The notes under the pieces were generated by a model. The model was not told the DNA's origin, did not search any database, and saw nothing but the letters and a program-made list of their open reading frames with translations. DNA of 64,000 nt from contig NW_024748870.1 of assembly GCF_018991925.1 (NCBI RefSeq), forward strand, positions 3,941,936 to 4,005,935, in the 5' to 3' direction. A program made the translations under genes and the position numbers. Within the stretch, counting starts at the first letter, position 1, and the number at the start of each line of letters is the position of its first letter. The DNA is from Homarus americanus (lineage: Eukaryota; Arthropoda; Malacostraca; Decapoda; Nephropidae). Below, piece after piece: positions 36,345 through 62,169 of the stretch.

Positions 36345-36420
36345 CCCCTCTTTTTTTTACGGGGATAACACACCCGGGCACAGGTCACTGACCCACATCG
36401 GGGCATGGGGGGCGATAATG
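36345..36420 (-). mobile_element. Solo LINE 3' tail
   Basis: On the minus strand CGCCCCCCATGCCCCGATGT, then GGGTCAGTGACCTGTGCCCG and GGTGTGTTATCCCCGTAAAA. The same block forms the 3' UTR end of the LINE at 11575-12265. Here only the last 75 bp remain, with (TAA)n beside it. Confidence 0.6.
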
Positions 36421-36443
36421 TAATAATAATAATAATAATAACT

Positions 36444-36521
<78 letters not shown>

Positions 36522-36532
36522 TAATAATAATT
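36418..36532. repeat. (TAA)n microsatellite
   Basis: About 35 TAA units with two breaks. The poly-Ile frame across it is an artefact. Confidence 0.97.
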
Positions 36533-36599
36533 CACAGTAAATAAAATTTATAATAAAAATACAAAAATTAAAAATAAAATAATGTAATAATGCTCATAA

Positions 36600-38446
36600 T
36601 TACAATAACAACACTAATAATAATAATAATAATAAAGAACCATAAAGAAATACAAAAAAGAACAAAATCAAAAGTGAAAACAATATATGTATGTTGTGTT
36701 GTCAAAGTAAGAGAAACAATTGAGACCCTGCAATTGTGTGTAAATGAGGCAGAAAGTCAGATCAGCAACCTGGGACTTGGTCACAATTTTCGTGATGCCA
36801 TATGGCAGCAGGGTCTACCATTAGACAACACATTATGCTTCCAATATCTTCCCAGGTGGTAATACCTCCCTGTTTGGTAGCTGCCTACTACTTATATTGA
36901 AACCTACTTCAAATAAAGTGGTGTTACTGCAGCTCTGACTTTATATTGGTACAACCCAACACCAACCTATGGGTATGTTAGGTCAAGCTCTATTAGGTTC
37001 TATGTATTGTCATTTCCATTTCTGTGTTTAATATCATTCTAATAGTGTGCACAAAAATATTAAACCAAATCGCACATTTCCTTCTGGCGATAACTGTGTC
37101 GTAAACCCTTATCAAACATGTTTCAACTTCGATTTCGTACAATGGCAATAAGAGAAAATTTACCCAATAATTTTCTTACCTTATTCGTATAACTTGACTT
37201 GTCGAAATTGGGGAATGTAAACTTCAATCCTCTTGTCCTCAGATTCTTCAAAACATTGTTCAACACAATAACACACATTCAGCAGGATACACCCCTAACC
37301 TTCACTACATTTGTCATTCACCTTATAATGTTTTTACTGTACTAGTTCTTCAAGCGAGTAACAACTTAACACTAGTCCATCAACCATCATCTTCACGGTC
37401 TCGCTATTAATGATTCAATGAGGCAATGACGAAATTTCAGCCAATTTCTTTAAGGGGCTCCTAGCTTATGTAAAGTGTGAATCTTTAACTCCTCAACGCT
37501 AAGAAAGAACCTTTGTGTTTCTCCTTTGTGCATTTAAGGTTTATAATTTGTTCATTCATTTTTAGTTTCTGATGTGAAAAACTTGAATGGAATTACCTGT
37601 ATTTAAAAAAATCGAATACTCAAAGGTTCGTATTCTTCGAGACGGAGGAAGTAAAGGTACACCGGTATTTACCTACGACTAAAACACTAAAATAACCTGC
37701 GGAAATTTTATCAACACTGCTCTAACATTTACTTTTACTCAAAAATTTCACTAACACTGGGTAGTTTGAAGGTAATCTTATGGAAAATATTCTTTACTCT
37801 AATCTTCCCTCTTCAAATATCTGCTAGGTAAACGTTATTAGTTTAGGTGGTCTAAAGTTGTAACGCATTTTGGACGCTATATTTATTTTTTAATTAACCA
37901 ATATTTTTTTTCCATCTTCACTTACAAAGAACCTTTATGAATCCGATCTCTGTAAATGATTTCTGAAGCTGTGTTGTTCGTAACACTAAAAGGGACACAT
38001 CGGTGGGTTGGTAGCCCCGCTGGCCAGGGGAGCGGTAACTACCACAGTACTCGAGGAAATGGCTTGTTAATCATGTGTGGTTTCTTGCTACAATGGCGCT
38101 TTATCTTAGGAGATTGGTTTGTCGGTCTGTCGGTAGATAACTGTTGGGGTTTTGTCATGGATTCGGCTAATATCGAGTGATTTGCATCAAAAAATAATTT
38201 CTACCATCCATAAATTATTCCATATGCACAATGAAATAGACAAGAAACGCCAAGTGGGCCTGAGGTGATTTTAGACAAATGTTTTGGGGTGGGTGGTTCA
38301 TGTGGAGAAAGGAAGAGCACTTGTTTTTATCAAACTAGTGTAAGTGGCATAGAGGATTTTTATTTATTTTATTTTTGTAAAGTATGCCATAAAGGTGATT
38401 CACTACTTAAGAACATACTTTTACACTTTCAGAGAAACGAGCGTCA
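36600..38446. other. AT-rich stretch without a recognisable gene
   Basis: No recognised protein or RNA gene. A 62-codon frame at 38265-38453 lies just upstream of the Tigger scrap and may be part of the same decayed element, but it matches nothing I know. Confidence 0.45.
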
Positions 38447-38574
38447 TCAATGAGGGGAGGGGGTTACCTGTCGAAGCACATGTTTAATGTGGATGCGACT
38501 GGATTATTTTGAAGAAAATTCCAGATTGAACAAACATTACCTAAGAGAAGAAGAGTGAGCCAGGTTTTAAGGCT
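38447..38574 (+). pseudogene. Decayed Tigger/pogo transposase fragment (DDE region start)
   Basis: One plus-strand frame reads GGGYLSKHMFNVDATGLF, a stop, RKIPD, a stop, TNIT, a stop, then EKKSEPGFKA. In intact Tigger transposases this is the first catalytic stretch (VFN.DETGLFWKK.P.RT...EEK..PGFKA). Here the E after the first catalytic D is changed to A and Trp/Arg codons have become TGA/TAA stops. I see no termini for this copy. Confidence 0.7.
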
Positions 38575-39334
38575 GTATTAAAGGGTATAGCTGTAGTAAA
38601 TATCCAAAATCTTTTCATTTTTTACAATATGTTTGGTATCTACAGGAGTAAATTTGGACTTACAAACAAGTCTCAGGAACCCAACTTGTTCGTAGGTAGA
38701 GGAGCACCTGTAGTACATGAATATTTTTATCAACCTCTTTATATACTGTATCTACCTGCTACCAATGCAGTTACAGTAGTTTTCTTTTTCTTCCTTTTCG
38801 TTAATGTTAATTTCTTTTCATTTCTAGTGATATTCCAATGCAGACTAGCTAATATCTACCAAATTTGTTGAAATGATTGATAATTTAACAAATATTAACT
38901 TGGTAACCATTAGTGACGGCACAGCACAGTACTGTGCCATACAGAACTTTTCCATAATGCAATCAGCCAAGCAACAGATGGTAATACCTGTACTGTACTG
39001 TATATACCTGAATATTTAGGTGTTGGTACTGTCTAGGACAGCAATACAGTACATGAAACTGGTTGTACAGTTGTATACAGTAAATAAATATTAATAGTGT
39101 TAGCATAACTTTACATGAACTAGTTATATGGTATGTAAAAAAAATACAGTAATATTTCCTTTTGGTTTACCCACTAAAACCTGTACTTTTCCATGAGGTC
39201 ACGAACCTACAGAGATGCAAACATTACGATGTAAAATATGGTTGTATACCCCCTGTATATAAATGCAGTACCATTAGTGTTAGCATCACTCTGCATGTAT
39301 CGTTTGTGTGTTATGTTAAGAAAAATAATGTTTC

Positions 39335-40930
<1,596 letters not shown>

Positions 40931-41036
40931 CTGAAGATGTGAATTACACGAAAGCGCTTGGGAACTTCGTGCTTTCTTCTTTCCTTGTGGTTATCAGCAT
41001 ATACCTGGGACCGGCACCTACAGTGATTTACTATCT

Positions 41037-42635
<1,599 letters not shown>

Positions 42636-42722
42636 CCAGGAAAGTCGAGGAGACTCAGCGTCCCTCAATGCACGCTGAAGGATAAGTCGCATGCCCTCAA
42701 TGGACATATAGACGTAACCATC
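42636..42722 (-). CDS. Candidate 87-nt exon of an unidentified gene
   Basis: A GC-rich island in AT-rich DNA. On the minus strand the segment is preceded by TTGATAG and followed by GTGAAA. One frame is open for exactly 29 codons, phase 0 at both ends: it starts DGYVYMSIEGMRLILQRALR and ends DAESPRLSW. The acceptor has a weak pyrimidine tract. I do not recognise the protein. It could be an exon of a gene downstream of Pcyt1 on the same strand, or a relic of one. Confidence 0.35.
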
Positions 42723-44306
<1,584 letters not shown>

Positions 44307-44325
44307 TATATATATATATATATAT

Positions 44326-46907
44326 AACCCTGTCCTTCAGCATATTATGTGAAACATTACATAAATAATTTATCAGACATGAAGACATTTATGTTGAAAA
44401 AAAATGTAATGGACTTCAGTATAGTACTGTATTACAATGTTACCTTATGAATAATTAAAATATTTGGCTAACTGTACATGAAACTGTGTACAGTAAAAGA
44501 CAGATGAACTGAAATAGGTTGTCAACTTTTTCAATCACATATAATCAAATTCTATTTTTCATTGTATAAAATTTTTTAACTATTAAATATATGTACAGGT
44601 ACATACTGTATATTATATTACCCATGAACATGCAAGTCTTCGAGTTCCAAGCATAAACCATAAAAATCACAGAAATGGTAATATTTTTTCATGGATTCCA
44701 TAACAGTTATCATGTTTTATATACAATTTTTTTTTTTAAATCACGTACAACTGTGATGAAGGGATTCTCCGTTACTTACTGCTCCCTTCAGGTGAAACCA
44801 GACAGGAAGTTGGTTTAGATCCCTGGTTATCCACACATTTCTTGTTTTTGGTATTTAAAAGTATAACACTACTTAATAAAACCATCCATCAAATTTCCTC
44901 CAGCCAATAATCGAATGGATAACTATTCTTGATTTCTGTGAGAATTTTTAATAATCAGTGAAAATAAGAGAAATAATACATCAATTTGGCCAATATGTTT
45001 GTTGATGCTAGATAATAGATGCCAAGAACTATTCAGTTTGAACCTAATTAAAATGACTTACCTAAATATAACCTGACAGTCTTAGAGCAGTTTTTGGTTA
45101 AGTTGCATTAGGTAATGTTTGACTACCAACCTAACTCAGCTAATATGATATTTATCTCATGCATAATGTACTCTAATATGGACTCATTGTTTATATTAAT
45201 TTCAGTTATAATCAGAGTTGAGAAAACCACAATACCGTGTTTCTATTTCTTGATTCATAATATAATACAGGTATTACATGTGAAGTTCTTCAGAAAGATG
45301 TTCTCTGAATATATTATGACAACAGCAAATCTTTTTTTTCTACTGTCTTATTAGAAAAAAATAACTAACATTATCTCTAAAAGGAGGGCAGCACAAGAAA
45401 ATAGTAATCACTTTGTATTTTGTCCTTTACATATAAAATATCCACTGTTTGAAGACAAATTTGACCTACATTATTATGACACAGGAAATTGTCAGGTGTT
45501 TAACCAGCTCTGAATGGTACAAAGCAAAGTTTGACATTAATAAAACAAGGTGGTCTGTTACATAATGCTTCTTAAATATATTGAATATGATATTAAAGAC
45601 ATACAGTATATTAAGTCATAATATACTGATGACAAAGCTAAAACAAACACTAAGTAGTTTTAAAGTCTGCTCTTAAAACTTTTCATTCATGAGATTTGTT
45701 GTCTTCAACCATCAATGGAGAAATATAGTGTTTGTGTTGTTCCTTTTGTAGATGAGCACTGAATCCTTGGGCCTCATTTTCATCAGGGCTTCATTCATTG
45801 AGTCAGACACTTCAGACAATCCCATAGAACCCCAAAGACTTCTTACTTGTCTATGACTGTTATTTCCCCACTCTTTTTATCCCACTCTCTCCAGACATCT
45901 CTGAGCCTGCTCTTTCCCTACCTGTTTATCTTACATTGTTGCTTTCTAAATCTCTATTTTTTATTTTGTTCCCCTTGTGGTTAATTTCACTTGTAACCGT
46001 CAGTCTCTTTCTGTGTTTACCAACATATATCTCAAGACATTTTTGTGCCTCTGGAAGTCAGAGGGCAGCCACAAGAGTAAGGACTCCAAAAATGCCCCCT
46101 CATATGTATTCCTCCTCACTAATACAAGTATATGAACACCCTCTTCCCCTCTAACTTCAAGTATTGTATTCACCTTCCTCCTCGAGCTCCACATAACATT
46201 ACCCTTCACTAGTTTGTCTTTCCTTATCCCCCTTCACCCCCACCCTTCCCTTTTCATACATCCTATTAATTATAATAAATAATAGTGTAAGGCAGTGGAG
46301 ACCGAGTCACTTATTCGAGAACCAAATCATATTTCTCATTTAAATAAACGTATCGAGCAAAAGTGTGGAGATATTTATTAACTTCGATGTTTGGAGAATA
46401 TTTTGTACACAACCCCATCCTCAAATGTATGAAAAGGTTAATGGGTTATAGTAAGAGACTTTCCTAATATGTTATACAGTTTATAAGAAAAGAGATCCTA
46501 GCTAACATTTCCTGATACTGCTGAAAGATCCTTGGTTTAAAAATTTGCAGTTACATTTCTTGATGCTTAGCTGTAAGTGACAGATGACTTAAATGATTAT
46601 GAGAGAGAGAGAGAGAGAGTCATTTACTTTTATATTGCCCTCCAAAATAGTTTTCCCTAATCAACCAAACAGTACCAAAGCTTTGTGCACAAGGCAGCAA
46701 TATATGAAGTAAAGCCTTACATTTTTGGGTGTTATAAGATATGTTACACTAATAATCCTAATTTAATTCTTGTTTTCATCCATTCCAACAATTTGAAAGT
46801 GGAGTAAAATAAAAATGCGAATTATTTAAAATACACTTGTGGACCTGCCAAGCATGACTTAATAACTGTGATAATATTTGCTGTATGAATTACAATGATA
46901 GCTACTG
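44326..46907. other. AT-rich stretch without a convincing gene
   Basis: Two GC-richer islands occur, 44760-44830 and 45730-46260. The second has open frames on both strands (45936-46154 plus, 46000-46209 minus) but no known motif. (GA)n lies near 46600-46618. Confidence 0.45.
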
Positions 46908-47029
46908 ACTAGGAACACATACCAGCAACCACAAAATAAATGATATCATACTGTACACTTGTGGACAATATTCCATCAACACCTGGCAACATTCTATGTC
47001 CACATGTGGGTAATATATGTGTTCCTAGT
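46908..47029. repeat. Imperfect 122-bp hairpin (MITE-like)
   Basis: ACTAGGAACACATA at 46908-46921 and its exact reverse complement at 47016-47029. Inside, CACTTGTGGACA and TGTCCACATGTG also pair. The size and ends suggest an old palindromic MITE; no clear target duplication. Confidence 0.55.
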
Positions 47030-49345
47030 TAATAACTGGTGCACGCTGTAATTAATTTTAAATCTTATCAGAATAACTCGAGAAAAAATTACTGTATACT
47101 GTATTATACAAAATACAGAAAATCCAAGTGAACACAAGTTACAATCACAATCCATTTATTTTAGTACTGTACATTATTTCTTTTTATTCTCAAGTCATTG
47201 ACTTTGTAGTGTTTTGAGAAACAAAAGACCAGCTATTATTAGTATATGGTCCTAAGTAGAAGCCAAACATTGCTAAATGTCCAAGAAATTTTGCCCACAA
47301 TCATATATGATGTTACAAGTCATACAAAAACTCAATTTAACCCAATCTCAACAGCATGGAGTCATTTGTTCTTCACAGCTATGTCTTGCATAATAAAGAA
47401 GTATTGCATACTCAAAATATGATCTTTTCATTAATAAAATTTGAACATGTTATCAAACATAAGAAAGGAGTGGCTACAAAACCTCTACAACAGACAGCTG
47501 GCACCCTTGAGTACTTCCTGTGATACTTCATGGTGATTGGGCAACAAAATCAGTCAATCTTTTCCATATTTGACAACTTCTTACCAATGAATATTTTTCC
47601 ACGGCACTCAATGTTGTAAGAACAAACAACTACAGGGTACATGCATATATTTCATTGAGATTAATCTGGCAAATCTAGGGAAATACTTTTACCAAAGGTT
47701 ATGGATAAGAATAATACTCTAATAACAATAGACATGGTAACAAGTATAAACAATAATGGTGATAATAGTTATAATGATAATATAAAAATAATTAGAATAC
47801 CTTTGATGAACATGAGTAAAAAATCTGAGGAACATTTCATAATTGCAGCCAACACCAACGTCAAGACACTGTTCCCCTACACGTAATGCCATTCCACTGC
47901 AAAAGAACATATGCTTTCCTTCATAATGAAAAGTAATTATAAGTCTTCACCCTTTAAGAATGGATTAAGAAATTATTCCTAACACAATATCATATTTAAC
48001 TATATCAGCTGTCATGCTGTACCTGTGATTTACAAGAGATAGTGAGCATGTGTGTGTGTTTAATATATATTTTTTTTTATACAAGGTTCAAATCTGAAGA
48101 TGTTGACCCCCTTCATGTGTTTTGACTAGGTACTTAATATGTAATTCCTTTACACTTTCCATGTTGATGATTGATACATGAATCAAGAACAATTTATATG
48201 ATATATTTCCTATGAGGTATATCAATCAATTTAAAATAGGCAGTTTTACTGGCTACTGGTGAGATATGATTTAACATGATAAAACTTCAAGAAAAACCTT
48301 ATAAGGTTTGCTAACAGCTAGATTCTGATATAAAATAAGTGCACATTGATTAAAAAAGGACTAAAATATAATTTCACCAAGTTGTGGCACTGTTTTTCTG
48401 GTTATAAATGCAGTAGTATGTCTGAACATTATCATGAAAACCATGATGCATTAGGATATTCAGAATACTCATAAAAATAGAGAAAATGAAACTGAAACCA
48501 CAGTGAATATAATTTATAACTTGAAACACTGTGCAGTGCAAGACTACCTGTGTATACTGTATCATGTAGTATAATTGCCATGCTAACTCACTGAGTTGGA
48601 TGGGCATGTAGCAATGAAGAGATTAAGAAACATATTAATCCTCATTTCTACATGTTTCCTAACTCACACACATACCATGATAAACATAAAAAAAAAGTTG
48701 CCTAACTCACTGCTGCCTGTTTTTAAAAAATAGGTATTTTGATGGGTGTCAACACTGGTGTGACAAGTATGGTGGATTAGATCTGTGTTTTGTGGGTAAA
48801 ATAGAAAGTTTGAACTTAGCACCTAATATGATACAATCTATCAACCCATGATTCTTGAATAAATTAGGTGCTGAGGCTTTGAGTTAGGGACATGTCATCT
48901 ATTCCAAAAGATTATGTAATGAAAGGTTTTAAAGCTATTAACAGGGCCCCCTTTGGTGAACTTAAATAAACACTTTCTCCTTGGGAGCCATCACCCAATT
49001 CCATCTGGGGATTATGACACCCACTGTTGAAATTTACAAAAACTACTAAGATATACCTCTCATAAATAATGTCACACCAATATAAAATGGTGACTACACC
49101 CCTGATTCTTAGGGATATATTACTAAGTTCTGTGCCATTCGTTGTTCAAACAATATATATATACACTTGAGACTTGACCACATCTTTGTTTGCTACATCA
49201 GATCACAGACAATTTGTTCTTTTGGTGGTAAATTTTTTTTTATACAGTACAGCAAATACTTATCAACATTGCTTCTTGGTCACAACCAGCTAGTGAGAGG
49301 AAATATATACTGAAACAATGGTCAAAACAAAAAATAAAGTTCATG
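47030..49345. other. AT-rich stretch without a recognisable gene
   Basis: No coding motif recognised on either strand; short frames only. Confidence 0.5.
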
Positions 49346-49347
49346 TA

Positions 49348-49902
49348 CAGTCATCCAAAGATGCACCGACCCCACCCTGGGTCTTGTGTTCGCAAGTTTA
49401 CCAGGCAACACTTGGTAAAGGAAGGCTGCATGTAAAGGTGATTGTGATGGTGGATCTGTTTTTGGCTGTATCAATGTCAGGATAAATATTTAACAAACCA
49501 AGGTAACATTTTTATAATAATAAACTATTCATTGTTATTTGAGGTCATGAGAAGTTTCAAAATTTTTGTATATTTGCTTAAATAATGAAGAAAATTATAT
49601 TAATGATTTGGCAACTCAAGTACAACCACAGCTGCCACAAGATTTGCACATCAAATTTTATTCATTATTTAAACAAATATCTGAACATTTGGAAACTTCT
49701 CATGACCTCAAATAACAATGAATAGTTTATTATTATAAAAATGTTACCTTGGTTTGTTAAATATTTATCCTGACATTGATACAGCCAAAAACAGATCCAC
49801 CATCACAATCACCTTTACATGCAGCCTTCCTTTACCAAGTGTTGCCAGGTAAAATTGTGAGCACAAGACCCAGGGTGGGGTCGGTGCATCTTTGGCCGAC
49901 TG
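49348..49902. mobile_element. 555-bp foldback element, 242-bp arms, TA target
   Basis: The left arm (49348-49589) starts CAGTCATCCAAAGATGCACC; the right arm (49661-49902) is its reverse complement with a few differences, leaving a loop of about 70 bp. TA flanks both ends (49346-49347 and 49903-49904). There is no protein-coding potential. The CAGT terminus and TA target fit a non-autonomous Tc1/mariner- or pogo-group foldback MITE. Confidence 0.88.
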
Positions 49903-50654
49903 TACATCTGTACATGGGTAAAATATATCCTAAAAGAGAAATATATACTGCATATGAGTGTGTGTGCATAAATAAATAAAAAGTGCCAGATACTGTATAT
50001 CAAAGAAGTGTTGGTGTCAAATCTATTCATCAAGGCCTCCCCTAGCCAGAGACCAAAGGTATTTGGAACAGGAAGGTTTGAAGTCTTAATGGGGGCCCAA
50101 ATTTAAGTAAATTTTGGGACTTTTATATAATGAATACAGTATCCAGAAATTACACAAGGAACCAAAAGTATCTTTTTATCACACTGGCTGTACACCAATT
50201 AATTAGGTTAGGGGAGAATTTACTGTGTTACTTGTCCAGAGTAACACTACACCACAAATTTGGAAATTTGCAGAATCTAGATCCTCCTTCCTCTTGATGG
50301 CAATTGATAGTATTACTTACAAATGTCATGAAGCTCACTGATGAACATATTAAAACACTGCAACACAAAAGTCAGAGATGAAAAAAGGAGTATTAAGTTT
50401 CTGTATTCAGAGTCTTGACAAGAGCATGTGATAAATGTCTAAATCAAAACATTAGTACAGTATTATATAATTTGGTTAACTCTTTGATTGATTATAATAA
50501 AAAATCCATCAAACAACTTAAAGAATGTGAGATGAAATTAGATAAAACCTTTAATAGTCAAAGTCAACATGCAGCTATATATTGTTTGGTAAGAATAAAT
50601 TATCTCCTTTAACAGTAAAGGAGTGGAGTGTCTAAAAGAATACATTGGTATTCT

Positions 50655-59994
<9,340 letters not shown>

Positions 59995-59996
59995 TA

Positions 59997-62163
59997 CTGT
60001 ACAGTAGGGAGTGACAGTTTTGCAAAAGTTTTCAAAATCAAGTGGCTTGGGTTGGATTATTTGTCTATCGGCCACGCTGGTTCCGAATATGTTTGAGTTT
60101 TTTACATCATTGCATTAGAAGGTTTGTGGATACTTTTGGGTTTGGCATGAAAAACGCGAAAAAACTGTAAATAATAAAGGGACTGGCAATGTGGCACAAC
60201 CTGTTAAAATCAAGTTATTGAATTGGATTATTCGACTACTGTGTACACTGGTTCATAATATGCTATTGTTTTACAACTCAATGCGCTACAAATTATGCCG
60301 ATATTTTTGCTGCAAGTCACCACATACGTATATTTCGAAAACCAGGGCCCAATATTACCAACGGCGTGGATTGAGTCTTCCCGCTCATGGAACATTACCA
60401 AACTCCGTAAATGTGCCAATGGCAGGCCAATGGCAATATTTACAGAGTTTGTTGAGGCTCCCTGGACGGGAATCCCTGAATTTATTCCACGGAATCTATT
60501 CACGCCGTTGGTAATATTCGTCCCAGGACTGATCAACGAATTCAGCCCAAGTAGCTTGACTTGGACAGTTAAGGACAAAATCTCAGTCCGTACTTTTGAA
60601 TAAAATATTGTTCAATAGGTGGTGATATTGAAGTGCTGAAAGTTGTTTTTTCTGTGTTGTTTTGCAGTTAGTTCAAAGGGCCGCCACCAAGATGGGTCGT
60701 CCTAAGATTAGCAACACTCTCTGATCTTGCTCTCCTGTCGACCATAGCCTTGAACTCATTGTCATTGACATCCTTATAATCACTATCTTCTTCCTAAGCA
60801 CTGTCATCCACTGCCGACACTTTACACGACATCCTCTCCATCTCCTCCTTACTCTTTGACCTCATCTTCTCAGTTTTCCTCTCTTCCTCAGCCCTTTTCT
60901 TTGCCCTCTTCGCTTCCTTCTCCCTCTCTTCTTTCAGCTTGGCAGTCACAATTTTGTCAACGCCATCAATGCAGCCCTCCCTTCCCGGTTTCCTCTGGGC
61001 TGCCAGGAAGCTTTTCTCTCGTTCGTGCACTTTGCTGTCGTCTGCCACATCAAACAACTTCTCAGCTATATCCTCGAACCTCATCTTCAGCTTCCCGTTC
61101 TTCGTTTTCTTCCTTTTCTGTTTCTGTCCATTTCCCTTCATCATCATCGTCTCCCTCCGCATCCTCCACAGGTCGTGGACTCTCATTTTCACCCTGATTT
61201 CAGAGATAGTGGGGACAGTGGCCTTCCTATACACATCCAGTACCTTCTCAGTCACCTTGTTGGTGGCATCCATATAATCAAAAGCATTTGTTCTTCTCCT
61301 TAACCTCTCGTTTTCTGCTTCATAAGCCAGGGCACTTCCAACTTCCTTGTTCAGAGGCAACTTGTTAGATGGCAGAGGCATCCGAACCCCGAACACCTTA
61401 TCGTTACCCTGGCGCAGCTGAGTGTTGCTAATCTTAGGACGACCCATCTTGGTGGCGGCCCTTTGAACTAACTGCAAAACAACACAGAAAAAACAACTTT
61501 CAGCACTTCAATATCACCACCTATTGAATAATATTTTATTCAAAAGTACGGACTGAGATTTTGTCCTTAACTGTCCAAGTCAAGCTACTTGGGCTGAATT
61601 CGTTGATCAGTCCTGGGACGAATATTACCAACGGCGTGAATAGATTCCGTGGAATAAATTCAGGGCATTCCCGTCCAGGGAGCCTCAACAAACTCTGTAA
61701 ATATTGCCATTGGCCTGCCATTGGCACATATACGGAGTTTGGTAATGTTCCATGAGCGGGAATGTCCTGAATTCATTCCACGGAATCTATCCACGCCGTT
61801 GGTAATATTGGGCCCTGGTTTTCGAAATATACGTATGTGGTGACTTGCAGCAAAAATATCGGCATAATTTGTAGCGCATTGAGTTGTAAAACAATAGCAT
61901 ATTATGAACCAGTGTACACAGTAGTCGAATAATCCAATTCAATAACTTGATTTTAACAGGTTGTGCCACATTGCCAGTCCCTTTATTATTTACAGTTTTT
62001 TCGCGTTTTTCATGCCAAACCCAAAAGTATCCACAAACCTTCTAATGCAATGATGTAAAAAACTCAAACATATTCGGAACCAGCGTGGCCGATAGACAAA
62101 TAATCCAACCCAAGCCACTTGATTTTGAAAACTTTTGCAAAACTGTCACTCCCTACTGTACAG
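59997..62163 (-). mobile_element. 2.17-kb DNA element with 720-740-bp inverted arms, TA target
   Basis: The left arm 59997-60719 and right arm 61420-62163 are reverse complements with few differences; the left lacks about 21 bp. Ends read CTGTACAGTAGGGAGTGACA with TA at 59995-59996 and 62164-62165. The centre carries a minus-strand gene whose splice acceptor-like TTGTTTTGCAG and ATG lie in the right arm; the same start region exists as a dead copy in the left arm. Each arm also holds a palindrome of about 190 bp. I see no transposase motif. The arms are nearly identical, which suggests recent insertion or ongoing arm conversion. Confidence 0.88.
60794..61447 (-). CDS. Unrecognised charged coiled-coil protein of the long-armed element
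   Basis: 218 codons from the ATG in the right arm. It begins MGRPKISNTQLRQGNDKVFG, continues RMPLPSNKLPLNKEVGSALA, and has a middle region VTEKVLDVYRKATVPTISEI. The last third is a Lys/Glu/Arg-rich helix (KLKEEREKEAKRAKKRAEEE), likely coiled coil. The stop at 60796-60794 is a TAG followed in the same frame by about 30 more codons of similar acidic character (EEDSDYKDVNDNEFKAMVDR), so the stop may be a recent mutation. No catalytic triad, zinc finger or HTH is evident. I chose the ATG after the acceptor-like TTGCAG; an upstream exon is possible. It may be a transposon accessory or DNA-binding protein, or a captured host fragment. Confidence 0.55.
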   Translation of the reverse strand: MGRPKISNTQLRQGNDKVFGVRMPLPSNKLPLNKEVGSALAYEAENERLRRRTNAFDYMDATNKVTEKVLDVYRKATVPTISEIRVKMRVHDLWRMRRETMMMKGNGQKQKRKKTKNGKLKMRFEDIAEKLFDVADDSKVHEREKSFLAAQRKPGREGCIDGVDKIVTAKLKEEREKEAKRAKKRAEEERKTEKMRSKSKEEMERMSCKVSAVDDSA

Positions 62164-62169
62164 TATACC

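Noticed and set aside
44786..44822. Minus-strand exon-like segment ending in GTAAGT
   Set aside because: The acceptor side lacks a pyrimidine tract and the segment is only about 40 nt; likely chance.
45740..45850. Minus-strand frame reading GLSEVSDSMNEALMKMRPKD
   Set aside because: It looks protein-like, but there are stops just upstream, no clear acceptor and no recognised family.
60191..60603. Several frames of 100-116 codons in the arm of the long-armed element, mirrored at 61536-61969
   Set aside because: They translate the palindromic arm on both strands and have no protein features.
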